From assembly GCA_020860025.1 (NCBI GenBank), contig JAJBVC010000100.1:1-13821 (forward strand): a DNA stretch of 13,821 bases, in the 5' to 3' direction. This DNA is from Clostridiales bacterium. Its GTDB lineage: Bacteria > Bacillota > Clostridia > Oscillospirales > Acutalibacteraceae. A model generated the notes under the pieces. That model had not been told where the DNA came from. It saw nothing but the letters and a program-made list of their open reading frames with translations, and ran no database searches. The position numbers and the translations under genes were made by a program. Positions 1 to 7,536 of this stretch are shown piece by piece. Each line of letters starts with the position of its first letter. Positions within the stretch are counted from its first letter, which is position 1.

Positions 1-24
1 CCATTTTATCACCATTTAAAGATT

Positions 25-1329
25 TTATTTTACATAAACCGTCGTTTTCTCAATCATATGATTTTTGACGTTATGTACTTCAATTTTAAGATTTTCGGTT
101 TCACACACAAAACTTTCACCGTCGCTCGGAATTTGCTCAAGCAGAGAACAAACATAGCCGTTAAAAGTGTCTATAGTATTCGACGGCATCTCTTTATTAA
201 GAGCCTGTGCTACATCCGCAAGGTCGGCACTGCCGTAAATGCACCATTTATTATCGCCGAGCTTTTGAATTTCCTGAGGTTTTGCCTTTTCCTCAACCTC
301 ATACATATCGCCAACAAGCGATTCGAGTAAATCGTGGAGTGTAATTATTCCGGAAAGACCGCCGTATTCGTCAACAACGACGGCAAAATATTTTCTGCTT
401 TTTCTCATTTCGTTAAAAAGCACATTTGCTTTCATGCCCTCTGGAATAAAAAACGGCTTGTCAACTGCGTTTTTCATTACCGATTCCTTGCTTTTATCAT
501 CAAGACGAAAGTAATCCTTCGTATCAAGAACGCCGACTATATCCTCATTATTTTCATTATATATAGGAAAAAATGAATGTCTGCATTTTTCAATAGTATT
601 TTGCCACTTCTCAACGCTGTCGCTCAGTCTTATTGAATCGACATCAATTCTGTGTGTACAAATTTGGTCAACAGACGTATCGTCAAATTCAAAAACATTT
701 TGAATCATTTCTTTTTCGGAGTTTTTTATAGTTCCCTGTTCAATCCCCTGAGCGAGCATCATACGAATTTCTTCCTCGCTGACACGGTCGTCGGTTTCAT
801 TCGGGTCAATACCGAAAATGCGAAGAAGAAGATTTGTTGAAGCTGTTAAAATAAACACTATCGGCTTAAAAACTTTTGATACGCCGTAAAGAAGTCCCGA
901 CATTCCGAGAGCCATTTGATCAGCCTTTTTCATTGCTATACGCTTTGGAACAAGCTCGCCGAACACAAGGTTAAAATAAGCAAGAACAACAGTTATCACT
1001 ATTACTGTAATATTGCTTACAAGCGATTCGGAAACCGAAATATTTGTTTTCATAATTGCCTCAACAATAGGCTTTGCAAATTTATCGGCGGCAAAAGCAC
1101 TGCTTAACAAACCGGCGAGCGTTATTGCTACCTGAATTGTTGCAAGAAATCTTGACGGTTCGCTGACAAGTGCGGTAAGACGAATTGCTCTCTTATCGCC
1201 GTCAGACGTCATTTTGCTGAGCTTTGCATCGCTCATAGAGATAACCGCTATCTCTGCGCTGGCAAAAACAGCGTTTAAAAATATAAGTACAACTAATAAG
1301 ATTACAGATCCTATCATAGTAAGCACCAT
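25..1329 (-). CDS. CNNM/CorC-type (HlyC family) membrane protein with CBS pair
   Basis: This 434-residue protein has the full three-part architecture of the UPF0053/HlyC-CorC family. An N-terminal DUF21/CNNM transmembrane domain spans about residues 5-195, with hydrophobic helices near 5-25, 62-82, 103-125 and 143-170 and the conserved GELVPKRIA at 124-132. A tandem CBS pair follows at about 213-335 and includes VVVDEYGG at 317-324. A CorC_HlyC C-terminal domain covers about 345-434. Family members are implicated in Mg2+ or other divalent-cation efflux and homeostasis at the cytoplasmic membrane; the older haemolysin label is misleading. It is the last gene of the minus-strand run and lies 74 bases after folD. 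The start is uncertain. The SD-like GAAAGG sits only about two bases from the ATG at 1329, so the in-frame GTG at 1326 or the ATG at 1317 may be used instead. The family assignment is firm; the transported ion is unknown. Confidence 0.9.
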   Translation of the reverse strand: MVLTMIGSVILLVVLIFLNAVFASAEIAVISMSDAKLSKMTSDGDKRAIRLTALVSEPSRFLATIQVAITLAGLLSSAFAADKFAKPIVEAIMKTNISVSESLVSNITVIVITVVLAYFNLVFGELVPKRIAMKKADQMALGMSGLLYGVSKVFKPIVFILTASTNLLLRIFGIDPNETDDRVSEEEIRMMLAQGIEQGTIKNSEKEMIQNVFEFDDTSVDQICTHRIDVDSIRLSDSVEKWQNTIEKCRHSFFPIYNENNEDIVGVLDTKDYFRLDDKSKESVMKNAVDKPFFIPEGMKANVLFNEMRKSRKYFAVVVDEYGGLSGIITLHDLLESLVGDMYEVEEKAKPQEIQKLGDNKWCIYGSADLADVAQALNKEMPSNTIDTFNGYVCSLLEQIPSDGESFVCETENLKIEVHNVKNHMIEKTTVYVK

Positions 1330-1403
1330 AGCCTTTCAATATAATATAGTATAAAATTATATTTACTATATAAATCAATATAAGAATTGAGGTAAATTTT
1401 TCT

Positions 1404-2258
1404 TTATTTGATATTATTTTGAATTTTAGCGGCTGTGAGCGTATTTTGCATAAGCATTGAAATTGTCATAGGGCCTACTCCGCCCGGAACAGGAGTAATA
1501 TAATCGCATTTATCCTTAACGTTTTCAAAATCGACATCGCCGCAAAGCTTGCCATTTTCGTCACGGTTCATACCAACGTCAATTACTACTGCACCATTCT
1601 TAACCATATCGGCTGTAACAAATTTCGCTTTTCCTAACGCCGCTACGAGAATATCAGCAGTCCTTGTAATCTCCCGTAAATTAACAGTCTTTGAATGAGT
1701 GATTTCGACAGTTGCATTCTCGTGAAGAAGAAGCATTGCCATAGGCTTTCCCACTATATTGCTTCTGCCGATTACGACGGCTTTTTTGCCTGAAACATCA
1801 ACGCCCGTTGAATGTATAAGCTCCATAACTCCGGCGGGAGTACATGGCAGAAAATTATAATCGCCTATCATAATAGCGCCGACATTTACGGGATGAAATG
1901 CGTCAACATCTTTTATTGGGTCAATACGATTTATTACCTCTTTATCGTCAAGATGCTTAGGCAGCGGAAGCTGACAGAGAATACCGCTTATTTCCTTTCG
2001 TGAGTTAAGCGTTTCTACAAGGCTGTTAAGTTCCTGCTGAGTAGTATTTTCGGGCAGTGCAAATTTCTCGCTGTAAAAGCCTACCTCTTCGCACGCTTTT
2101 TCCTTATTTCTTACATAAACCTGTGATGCGGGGTCATCTCCGACAATTATAACTGCAAGACCGGGCGTAATTCCCTGCTGCTTTAATTCCTTTGTCTGAG
2201 CGGCAACACGCTCTCTTACCTGCTTTGATACTGCTTTTCCGTCAATTATTTGTCCCAT
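1404..2258 (-). CDS. folD: Bifunctional methylenetetrahydrofolate dehydrogenase/methenyltetrahydrofolate cyclohydrolase FolD
   Basis: FolD interconverts 5,10-methylene-, 5,10-methenyl- and 10-formyl-tetrahydrofolate in the cytosol, with an NADP-linked dehydrogenase step and a cyclohydrolase step. The 284 residues match the family length. The catalytic Y48-x3-K52 lies in a motif beginning YVRNK. LCQLPLP is at 94-100, PCTPAG at 138-143, the Rossmann dinucleotide motif GRSNIVGKP at 164-172, and the C-terminal signature PVPGGVGPMT at 256-265. The start codon has an SD (GGAG, about seven bases upstream) inside the end of lgt. The two genes overlap by 17 bases in different frames, which suggests translational coupling. 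Residues and length are normal for the family. Confidence 0.97.
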   Translation of the reverse strand: MGQIIDGKAVSKQVRERVAAQTKELKQQGITPGLAVIIVGDDPASQVYVRNKEKACEEVGFYSEKFALPENTTQQELNSLVETLNSRKEISGILCQLPLPKHLDDKEVINRIDPIKDVDAFHPVNVGAIMIGDYNFLPCTPAGVMELIHSTGVDVSGKKAVVIGRSNIVGKPMAMLLLHENATVEITHSKTVNLREITRTADILVAALGKAKFVTADMVKNGAVVIDVGMNRDENGKLCGDVDFENVKDKCDYITPVPGGVGPMTISMLMQNTLTAAKIQNNIK

Positions 2259-3339
2259 TTTCTATCTCCGCCTTTTCTTTTTTATTTTCATTTATATTTT
2301 CATTATTAGTTTCATTATTATTTTCAAGTGTATTCTTATTTGTATTCGTTTTTGTATTCACATCTTCGTTTTGCGTTTCGGAATCATTTTCAGTTTTAAC
2401 GGTCACCGCTTCTGAAATCGGTTCGACCGCTTCACCGTCTGCGACAAGCGGCTGTAGCATAAGACGTGGTGAAAGAGTACCCTTTTTAAGTTTTACCATA
2501 TTTACAATATGCAAAGTAGCAAATACAATAACTACAATCGCCGACAAAAGCTGGCTTACACGAATAGTAGTATCGCCGATATAAAGCGAATCCGTTCTCA
2601 TTCCCTCAACTACCATTCTTTCAAGACCATACCACACACCGTAAAGCAGAAAAATTTCTCCTTTATACTTTCTTCTTTTGTGAACAATATAATTTAGAAT
2701 AAAGAAACCGAGAATACACCATACACTTTCGTAAAGAAATGTCGGATGAACAGCTACGTCAGGGTCAACCTCAATGCCCTTTGCCGCTAACGTATCGGCA
2801 CTTGCTTCAAGAGTATCGTGAATTTTTAAGCTCCACATTCTGAAAAGCGCAGTTTGGGTATTGGTGCCAAATGCTTCCTGATTAAAGAAATTGCCCCATC
2901 TTCCTATTCCCTGACCTATCAAAAGTCCGAGAGCGCCTAAATCAAGAAGATTAGGAAAGTTTATTTTACCGATTTTACATCCTATGGCCGCTCCTATCAG
3001 CGCACCTATAATACCGCCGTATATTGCTATTCCGCCGTTCCATATCTGTACGATTTCGGAAAGATGTTCTTTATAATATGACCATTCAAAAATAACATAA
3101 TATGCTCTGGCGCCGATTATACCTAAAATCGTACCCCAAATAAGCACATCAGTCATACCGTCAAGGCTCATCTTCCACTTATAAGCCATTCTGCCGCCAT
3201 AAAGCACCGCCAAAACAAAGCCGAACGCTATAATAATTCCGTACCAGTGAATATCATAGCTACCGATTGAAAAGGCGACTGACGGCAAATCGAAATCAAT
3301 TCCGAGCCCGTCAAAATATACTCTTGTATAATCACTCAT
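2242..3339 (-). CDS. lgt: Prolipoprotein diacylglyceryl transferase Lgt with long Asn/Glu-rich C-terminal tail
   Basis: Lgt transfers diacylglycerol from phosphatidylglycerol to the lipobox cysteine of prolipoproteins at the cytoplasmic membrane. The Lgt signature GRWGNFFNQEAFG lies at about residues 146-158, giving Arg147 and Glu155, equivalent to E. coli Arg143 and Glu151. The later R-x3-E pair is Arg241/Glu245. Seven or so hydrophobic segments are visible. I start the gene at the ATG at 3339 (365 aa) because GGGAG lies seven bases upstream. The frame also opens at a GTG at 3360 that would overlap ymfH but has no good SD. The last membrane segment ends near residue 281. A hydrophilic tail of about 80 residues follows, ending in a low-complexity Asn/Glu/Lys/Thr-rich stretch, whereas typical Lgt proteins end soon after the last helix (B. 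subtilis Lgt is about 270 aa). The tail's 3' end overlaps folD. Confidence 0.95.
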   Translation of the reverse strand: MSDYTRVYFDGLGIDFDLPSVAFSIGSYDIHWYGIIIAFGFVLAVLYGGRMAYKWKMSLDGMTDVLIWGTILGIIGARAYYVIFEWSYYKEHLSEIVQIWNGGIAIYGGIIGALIGAAIGCKIGKINFPNLLDLGALGLLIGQGIGRWGNFFNQEAFGTNTQTALFRMWSLKIHDTLEASADTLAAKGIEVDPDVAVHPTFLYESVWCILGFFILNYIVHKRRKYKGEIFLLYGVWYGLERMVVEGMRTDSLYIGDTTIRVSQLLSAIVVIVFATLHIVNMVKLKKGTLSPRLMLQPLVADGEAVEPISEAVTVKTENDSETQNEDVNTKTNTNKNTLENNNETNNENINENKKEKAEIENGTNN

Positions 3340-3356
3340 TAAAAATCTCCCAATTA

Positions 3357-4622
3357 TCACTTAACTACCGAAAGCGCACTGTATTTTTCATCCATAACAG
3401 ACGAAAGCCTTTTTTCAATATCGCTTTTAGTTACGTTTTTATAAATCTCAAGCGTATCAAACACTGAATATCCGCCGAAGTGAGCGCTTATAATTCCGTT
3501 TGCTATTGAGTCGATATTATTATACTCCATTATTTCCTTGCCGTAAAGGGAGCGTCGTACCTGCTCGAAAATATCGTCGTCAATTCCGTCGCTTTTCAGC
3601 CTTGCGACTTCTTTTTTTATTTCGTTTGCTACCGCTTTTGGATTTTCACTTTCGCCGTCAAACATCACGGCCTCATAGCCGTAGCCTATAAAATACTCCT
3701 TTGAAAATCCTGTGTTAATAAGACCTTTGTCAAAAAGCCTATTGTAAAGCGGTGAGGTATCTCCTGCGAGAATTTCAAGTAAAATATTGGTTTCAACTAT
3801 TGTTTTTATATCCTGCTCGGGATTTTTACATTCTTCTTTATAACCGAATGAAAATACAGGCATACTGACGGCAAGATGATATTCGCTGTAATCATCAACA
3901 ATTTCCCTCGGCTCGCCGTCGAATGAACGCTCAATTTCAAGAGGCTGCGCCGTTGTCAGCATTTCGTCGCATATTTCGGTTACCTGCTGCGGTGTAACAT
4001 TGCCCACAACAGCAAGCGCCATATTGTGAAGATTGTAAAACGTATTATAGCAGTCATAAAGCAGCTTGTCCGTAATTTTTGCGATTGATTCAACCGTGCC
4101 CGCAATATCTATTCGTACAGGATGGTTGTGATAAAGCAGTTTTAAAAGATTGAACGTACTCATCCAGCCCGCCACATCATAATACATTGTGATTTCCTGT
4201 CCGATAATACCCTGCTCTTTTTCAACTGTTTCCTTTGTAAAATAAGGATGAGTTACAAAATCAAGCAGAATTTTGAGCGATTCATTAAAATTATCACTGC
4301 ACTGAAAAAGATAACACGTTCTGTCAAACGATGTATAAGCGTTAGCGGAGGCACCCGTTTTTGCATAACGTGCAAAAGCGTCTAAATCTTCACTTTCAAA
4401 AAGCTTATGCTCAAGAAAATGAGCAATACCCTCCGGAACAACAGTCCATTCATTACTGTCAGAACGTTTGAATTTCGTGTCAATAGAGCCGTACTTTGTA
4501 CCGAAAATCGCATATGTCGATGAATAATTTTCTTTTGGCATCACGTAAATTTTAAGTCCGCTTGGGTGATCGATTTCATAAATTTTTTCATCTAAAGCAG
4601 AAGATTTAATTTCTTTCATCAT
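3357..4622 (-). CDS. ymfH: M16 family zinc peptidase, catalytic subunit (YmfH-like)
   Basis: This 421-residue protein is an M16 (pitrilysin/insulinase-type) peptidase. The inverted zinc motif HFLEH is at residues 68-72, and the third zinc-ligand glutamate is probably Glu143 in GIIGQEITMY. The length is that of a half-size M16B subunit. It overlaps the preceding ymfF by four bases (ATGA). That fits the known ymfF-ymfH arrangement of Firmicutes, where one subunit carries the catalytic site and the other does not; I infer a heterodimer here. The substrate is unknown. The start could be either of two consecutive ATGs (4622 or 4619), preceded by AAAGGGGAAG. There is no signal peptide, so it is probably cytoplasmic. 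Confidence 0.9.
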   Translation of the reverse strand: MMKEIKSSALDEKIYEIDHPSGLKIYVMPKENYSSTYAIFGTKYGSIDTKFKRSDSNEWTVVPEGIAHFLEHKLFESEDLDAFARYAKTGASANAYTSFDRTCYLFQCSDNFNESLKILLDFVTHPYFTKETVEKEQGIIGQEITMYYDVAGWMSTFNLLKLLYHNHPVRIDIAGTVESIAKITDKLLYDCYNTFYNLHNMALAVVGNVTPQQVTEICDEMLTTAQPLEIERSFDGEPREIVDDYSEYHLAVSMPVFSFGYKEECKNPEQDIKTIVETNILLEILAGDTSPLYNRLFDKGLINTGFSKEYFIGYGYEAVMFDGESENPKAVANEIKKEVARLKSDGIDDDIFEQVRRSLYGKEIMEYNNIDSIANGIISAHFGGYSVFDTLEIYKNVTKSDIEKRLSSVMDEKYSALSVVK

Positions 4623-5896
4623 TCTTCCCCTTTCAAAGCAGTAAGCTTATATACTGTATCAAGCGTAATAAGCGACGCACATTCTTTAATCTGTTCAAGC
4701 GTAACCGAATTGTTTTCATCGGCAGACATTTCGGGCGATTTTATAACACTTTCCGTTATCTGATTTGAGTACCAATTATCAAGCATTTCGGGCGAATCGT
4801 TTACAGATGAAATTATATCGTTGATTGCCATTTTTGACGATTCAAATTCTTCCTTGCAGTTGCCGTTTTTAATTTCATTGAGCTGATTAAGTATCTCATT
4901 TACAGCCTTGTCCATATTTTCCTCATTACATCCGCACTGCACTAAAATACAGCTTTTTAAACGTGTATAGCGTGCTGAGCAGTAGTAGCAAAGGCTCATT
5001 TTTTCACGCACGTTCATAAAGAGCTTTGAATAAGGCCCGCCGCCGAAAACATCACAAAATGTGCGCATTGCCGGCGTAAGCTTGTCGTCAGGCTTAAGAT
5101 TAACACGAAAGCCTAAAACAAGCTTTCCCTGTTTAACGTCAATACGCTCAAGCTCATTCTTTACACTGTCAGCCTTAGGAATGAAAACCGACTGAGGCAA
5201 TTTTTCATATTTACGTTCAATCGATGAAAACTTATTTTCAATCAAGGTCTTAACTTTTTCTATATCCGTGTCACCAACGACGTTAATCATAATTTTCGCT
5301 TTTGAGAGAAGATTTTTCCACGCTGATAAAATATCATCACTGTTAAGCGACTTTACCTGACTAATTGTACCATAGCGGTTAATTCCGTAAGGCTCGTTTT
5401 TAAACATTGTTTTTTCAGTCTGACGAAGAACATAGGTGCGTTTTTCATTCTCCTCGGACTCGATTTTCTCAATAAGAACACGCTTTTCAGCTTCAATATC
5501 CTCGGCGAGAAAAGTGCCGTTCTCATCAAGATTCGGCTCAAAAAGCATCGACATCAAAAGCTCTGTACATTCAAGCGATATACTCTTTTTGTCAAGAGAA
5601 AACCTGTCATCAAGGCAGGATATAAGAAGCGTCAGCACCTGACACTCTCCGTTTTTATCAACATACGGCTGTAAAGAAGCGCCATATAAAGAGGCAAGTT
5701 TTCTGTTTAAATCAATCATTTTTGGGTATGCCCCGGATTTTCTTGAAAGCAAGCCTATTAAAAGAGCATTTGCGGACGCAGTATCGCTTTTAAGCGGTAC
5801 CGCAAGACTTACGGAAATCTCGTTAGTTTTAAAATGCCCTGCTTTGACATTTAAAAGAGTTATTCCGTCTGAAATTTCTATTTTTTTAAAACTCAA
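4619..5896 (-). CDS. ymfF: M16 family peptidase-like protein, non-catalytic subunit (YmfF-like)
   Basis: This 425-residue M16-fold protein lacks HxxEH. At the position where the zinc motif would be, it has LIGLLSRKSGAYPKM-type sequence (from about residue 46), followed by LNRKLASLYGASL, as in YmfF-like subunits. Later M16 features are present, including VFGGGPYSKLFMNVREK from about residue 289. The absent metal site is expected for the non-catalytic partner of an M16B pair and does not indicate a pseudogene. The start is a TTG at 5894-5896, eight bases after a strong GGGAGG; no ATG is nearby. It is the first gene of the run ymfF-ymfH-lgt-folD-CNNM, and the inverted repeat at 5931-5975 lies just upstream. 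Confidence 0.87.
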   Translation of the reverse strand: MSFKKIEISDGITLLNVKAGHFKTNEISVSLAVPLKSDTASANALLIGLLSRKSGAYPKMIDLNRKLASLYGASLQPYVDKNGECQVLTLLISCLDDRFSLDKKSISLECTELLMSMLFEPNLDENGTFLAEDIEAEKRVLIEKIESEENEKRTYVLRQTEKTMFKNEPYGINRYGTISQVKSLNSDDILSAWKNLLSKAKIMINVVGDTDIEKVKTLIENKFSSIERKYEKLPQSVFIPKADSVKNELERIDVKQGKLVLGFRVNLKPDDKLTPAMRTFCDVFGGGPYSKLFMNVREKMSLCYYCSARYTRLKSCILVQCGCNEENMDKAVNEILNQLNEIKNGNCKEEFESSKMAINDIISSVNDSPEMLDNWYSNQITESVIKSPEMSADENNSVTLEQIKECASLITLDTVYKLTALKGEE

Positions 5897-5930
5897 TTAC
5901 AATTCCTCCCAATTTATAGAGAAAATTAAA

Positions 5931-5975
5931 TTTTTGATAATCACGTTGTTTTTGCACGTCAAGACTTATCAAAAA
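5931..5975. repeat. 10-bp perfect inverted repeat between the small-gene cluster and ymfF
   Basis: TTTTTGATAA at 5931-5940 is the exact reverse complement of TTATCAAAAA at 5966-5975, with 25 bases between the arms. A self-complementary ACGT also occurs in each half, at 5943-5946 and 5956-5959. On the minus strand a possible promoter lies inside: TTGACG (5957-5962), a 17-base spacer and a weak TATCAA (5934-5939), about 40 bases upstream of the ymfF start. The element could be an operator over the ymfF promoter or an AT-rich terminator for the upstream small genes. I cannot decide between these from sequence alone. Confidence 0.5.
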
Positions 5976-6014
5976 CTAATATAACATATTATTACCAAAA
6001 TTTCCACATATTAT

Positions 6015-6311
6015 TTAAAGTAATAAATAAAGCAGCGCCAAAATCAGCATATTATCAGCACCTTCACGTGAAAGAAGAAGAATCAGTACTAAAATAACAA
6101 GGTCTGACTTATCCTCTTTTTCAGATTCCTCACTGTTGCTACTGTCGTCGCTGCGACTTCTTGGCTGTTCACTTTCAATATTATGAAAATTTATTGAGTT
6201 AATAACATTTTCACTCTGCTCCTCATCGCCCATAAATTTTGACGCTTTGCTTTGCATCTCCCTTACTCGCCTTTTTGCTTCATTTATATCAGCGTCGGAA
6301 AAATACGCCAT
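6015..6311 (-). CDS. Small protein with C-terminal hydrophobic hairpin, unknown function
   Basis: I do not recognise a named family. The 98 residues form three parts. The N-terminus (1-30) is charged and probably helical. The middle (about 31-70) is acidic and rich in Ser, Glu and Arg, and probably disordered. The C-terminus is strongly hydrophobic: LVILVLILLL at 71-80, the polar turn SREGADN, then MLILALLYLLL to the end. The two hydrophobic stretches are only about 10-11 residues each, so they suggest a short hairpin in one leaflet or a packing surface rather than two full membrane spans. The start overlaps the upstream gene's stop by one base (TAATG), with GGGAG eight bases upstream, so translation is probably coupled. 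It is the third gene of a three-gene cluster. Confidence 0.75.
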   Translation of the reverse strand: MAYFSDADINEAKRRVREMQSKASKFMGDEEQSENVINSINFHNIESEQPRSRSDDSSNSEESEKEDKSDLVILVLILLLSREGADNMLILALLYLLL

Positions 6312-6730
6312 TAAAACAACTCCCTGAGCAGCGGAAGCACCTCAAACAATTTAAGTATTCTGAGCGCCTGATCTGCTTTGTTTTGAGTTTCGGGACTTAA
6401 ATGCGGTTTTAATGCTAAAATTAAATCTGCATTTTTACTTTTTGTATTATTCATTTTTTCAAATATTGTTTTGGCTTTCATTATCATTTCAAAATCCATA
6501 GAATCAAGACCAAGACCTGCCGGCAAAACGCTGTTGCCGGCATTATTATTTGAAACACCGTTGTTATTATTGTTGTTATTGCCTGTGTTACCGGGTTTTG
6601 CCGTCTGCGTTGCCGGCGAGTCGGTACTTTCCCAGGTGTTCTCTCCACCGAGAATTGACGATGCGACACCCTTTAGCATATCAATATCCTCAGCTGAAAG
6701 ACTTGAAATAATATCGTTTATGTTATCCAT
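6311..6730 (-). CDS. Small helical protein with Asn-rich linker, unknown function
   Basis: No named family is recognised. The 139 residues have two predicted helical parts joined by a low-complexity linker. Residues 1-30 begin MDNINDIISSLSAEDIDMLK. The linker (about 31-70) contains a run of seven Asn at 51-57 flanked by Gly, Ser, Thr and Pro. The C-terminal part (about 75-139) contains LILALKPHLSPETQNKADQA at 103-122, followed by an amphipathic helix with Leu/Phe-rich LFEVLPLLRELF. The C-terminal block looks like a conserved domain that I believe recurs in clostridial hypothetical proteins, but I cannot check this. The ATG is one base after the stop of the upstream gene, and GGAAGGA lies inside that gene's end, so expression is coupled. 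Confidence 0.75.
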   Translation of the reverse strand: MDNINDIISSLSAEDIDMLKGVASSILGGENTWESTDSPATQTAKPGNTGNNNNNNNGVSNNNAGNSVLPAGLGLDSMDFEMIMKAKTIFEKMNNTKSKNADLILALKPHLSPETQNKADQALRILKLFEVLPLLRELF

Positions 6731-6731
6731 A

Positions 6732-6965
6732 TTACTTTCCTTCCGTCAGCTTTTTCATCAGTTCCTTTGCCTGCGGTGTGGACAAAAGTTTCTCCGTAGC
6801 CGACTTATCCGATAAAATATTTTTTAGCTTTGTCGCTGTGTTTTCGGAAAGATTTTTGCTAAGAAACTCGTCTAAATTACCCGAATTTGCAGCCTCTTTC
6901 ATTTTATTTACATCTATTTTGTTATTTTTGGCATTATTTAACAGTTTGTCAGTATTATTATTCAT
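6732..6965 (-). CDS. Small polar helical protein, unknown function
   Basis: This 77-residue protein is rich in Asn, Lys, Leu and Glu, with no Cys, no signal peptide and no membrane segment. It begins MNNNTDKLLNNAKNNKIDVN and ends with an amphipathic stretch containing LLSTPQAKELMKKL. It is probably all-helical. It is first in the three-gene cluster and has a clear SD (AGGGG, about seven bases before the ATG). The cluster is divergent from the phosphoesterase gene at 7058, and the AT-rich region between them must hold its promoter. No function can be assigned. The coupled layout with the next two genes is the main evidence that it is real. Confidence 0.7.
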   Translation of the reverse strand: MNNNTDKLLNNAKNNKIDVNKMKEAANSGNLDEFLSKNLSENTATKLKNILSDKSATEKLLSTPQAKELMKKLTEGK

Positions 6966-6999
6966 TGAAATCCCCTTTTCGTTGTTATATAATAATTAT

Positions 7000-7025
7000 A
7001 ATATAATCATAAAATATAATCATAA
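7000..7025. repeat. Tandem 13-bp direct repeat in a divergent intergenic region
   Basis: The 13-mer aatataatcataa occurs twice back to back (7000-7012 and 7013-7025) in the 92-base gap between divergent genes. Each copy contains TATAAT on the plus strand, but I find no -35 element at a sound distance for either. The gap is almost entirely A and T, so slippage or chance is a real alternative to a regulatory role. Confidence 0.55.
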
Positions 7026-7057
7026 TACAATCTATGAATTAAGGCAGGAATTTATGA

Positions 7058-7519
7058 ATGAGAATTATAGTTATTTCCGATTCGCACCGTGCAAAAGGAA
7101 ATTTATTTGAAATTGTTGAAAAACATATGAACAGCAGCGATTTATTTATTTTTTTGGGCGACGGCGAAGATGATTTTGACTCAGTTCTTGCGCTTTATCC
7201 GGACCTGAAATATGAACGTGTAGCAGGCAACTGCGATTGGTACAGCACATATCCGCTTTATAAAAGCATTAAGGCAAACGGTAAAACAATTTTCTTTTCC
7301 CACGGTCATCCTTTTCATGTAAAATTCGGTTACGATGAAATTATACGTGAAGCACGCTCGGTTAAAGCTGATATATGTCTTTTTGGTCACACGCATAACC
7401 AGTATACAAATTATGACAACGGACTTTATATAATGAATCCTGGCTCGGTAGCAGACGGCAGATACGGAATTATTGACATTGTTTCAGGTGGTATTGACCT
7501 CAATCCTCAAAGAATTTAA
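7058..7519 (+). CDS. YfcE/MJ0936-type metallophosphoesterase
   Basis: This is a 153-residue calcineurin-like phosphoesterase of the YfcE/MJ0936 group, which hydrolyses phosphodiesters with two bound divalent metals. All the expected metal-site motifs are present and in order: D8-x-H10 (ISDSH), GD at 34-35, GNCD at 57-60, SHGH at 81-84 and GHTH at 110-113, followed by NPGS at 127-130. The length matches single-domain members. The start is the ATG at 7058, nine bases after AAGGCAGG; the nearer ATG at 7054 is in another frame. It is transcribed alone on the plus strand and converges on clpC. The physiological substrate is unknown. Confidence 0.92.
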   Translation: MRIIVISDSHRAKGNLFEIVEKHMNSSDLFIFLGDGEDDFDSVLALYPDLKYERVAGNCDWYSTYPLYKSIKANGKTIFFSHGHPFHVKFGYDEIIREARSVKADICLFGHTHNQYTNYDNGLYIMNPGSVADGRYGIIDIVSGGIDLNPQRI

Positions 7520-7536
7520 AAAATCAAATATACAAG

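Noticed and set aside
1330..1403. Possible promoter in the AT-rich gap between folD and the CNNM gene (TTGATT followed by TATACT).
   Set aside because: The spacing is 19 bases and the gap is so AT-rich that such matches are expected by chance; read-through from folD is equally likely.
2192..2584. Plus-strand reading frame of 130 codons opposite the end of lgt and start of folD, Phe/Ser-rich.
   Set aside because: It is antisense to the low-complexity Asn/Glu tail and the conserved body of lgt. Its composition is the mirror of that tail, and no good ribosome binding site precedes it.
2990..3040. Lgt has Tyr in GGIAIYGG where the E. coli enzyme has an important His (H103).
   Set aside because: As I recall, Tyr at this position is common in clostridial Lgt proteins, and the other key residues (Arg147, Glu155, Arg241, Glu245) are intact, so it is not a sign of inactivity.
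4619..5896. Missing HxxEH in the upstream M16 gene, suggesting a pseudogene.
   Set aside because: The frame is intact and the gene is coupled to a catalytic partner; YmfF-like subunits lack the zinc site by nature.
6471..6815. Plus-strand frame of 114 codons opposite the small genes.
   Set aside because: Its Leu run mirrors the Asn run of the minus-strand gene. The minus-strand genes have strong SDs and coupled junctions, so this is a shadow.
7054..7057. Alternative ATG four bases before the phosphoesterase start.
   Set aside because: It is in a different frame and does not lead into the metallophosphoesterase sequence.
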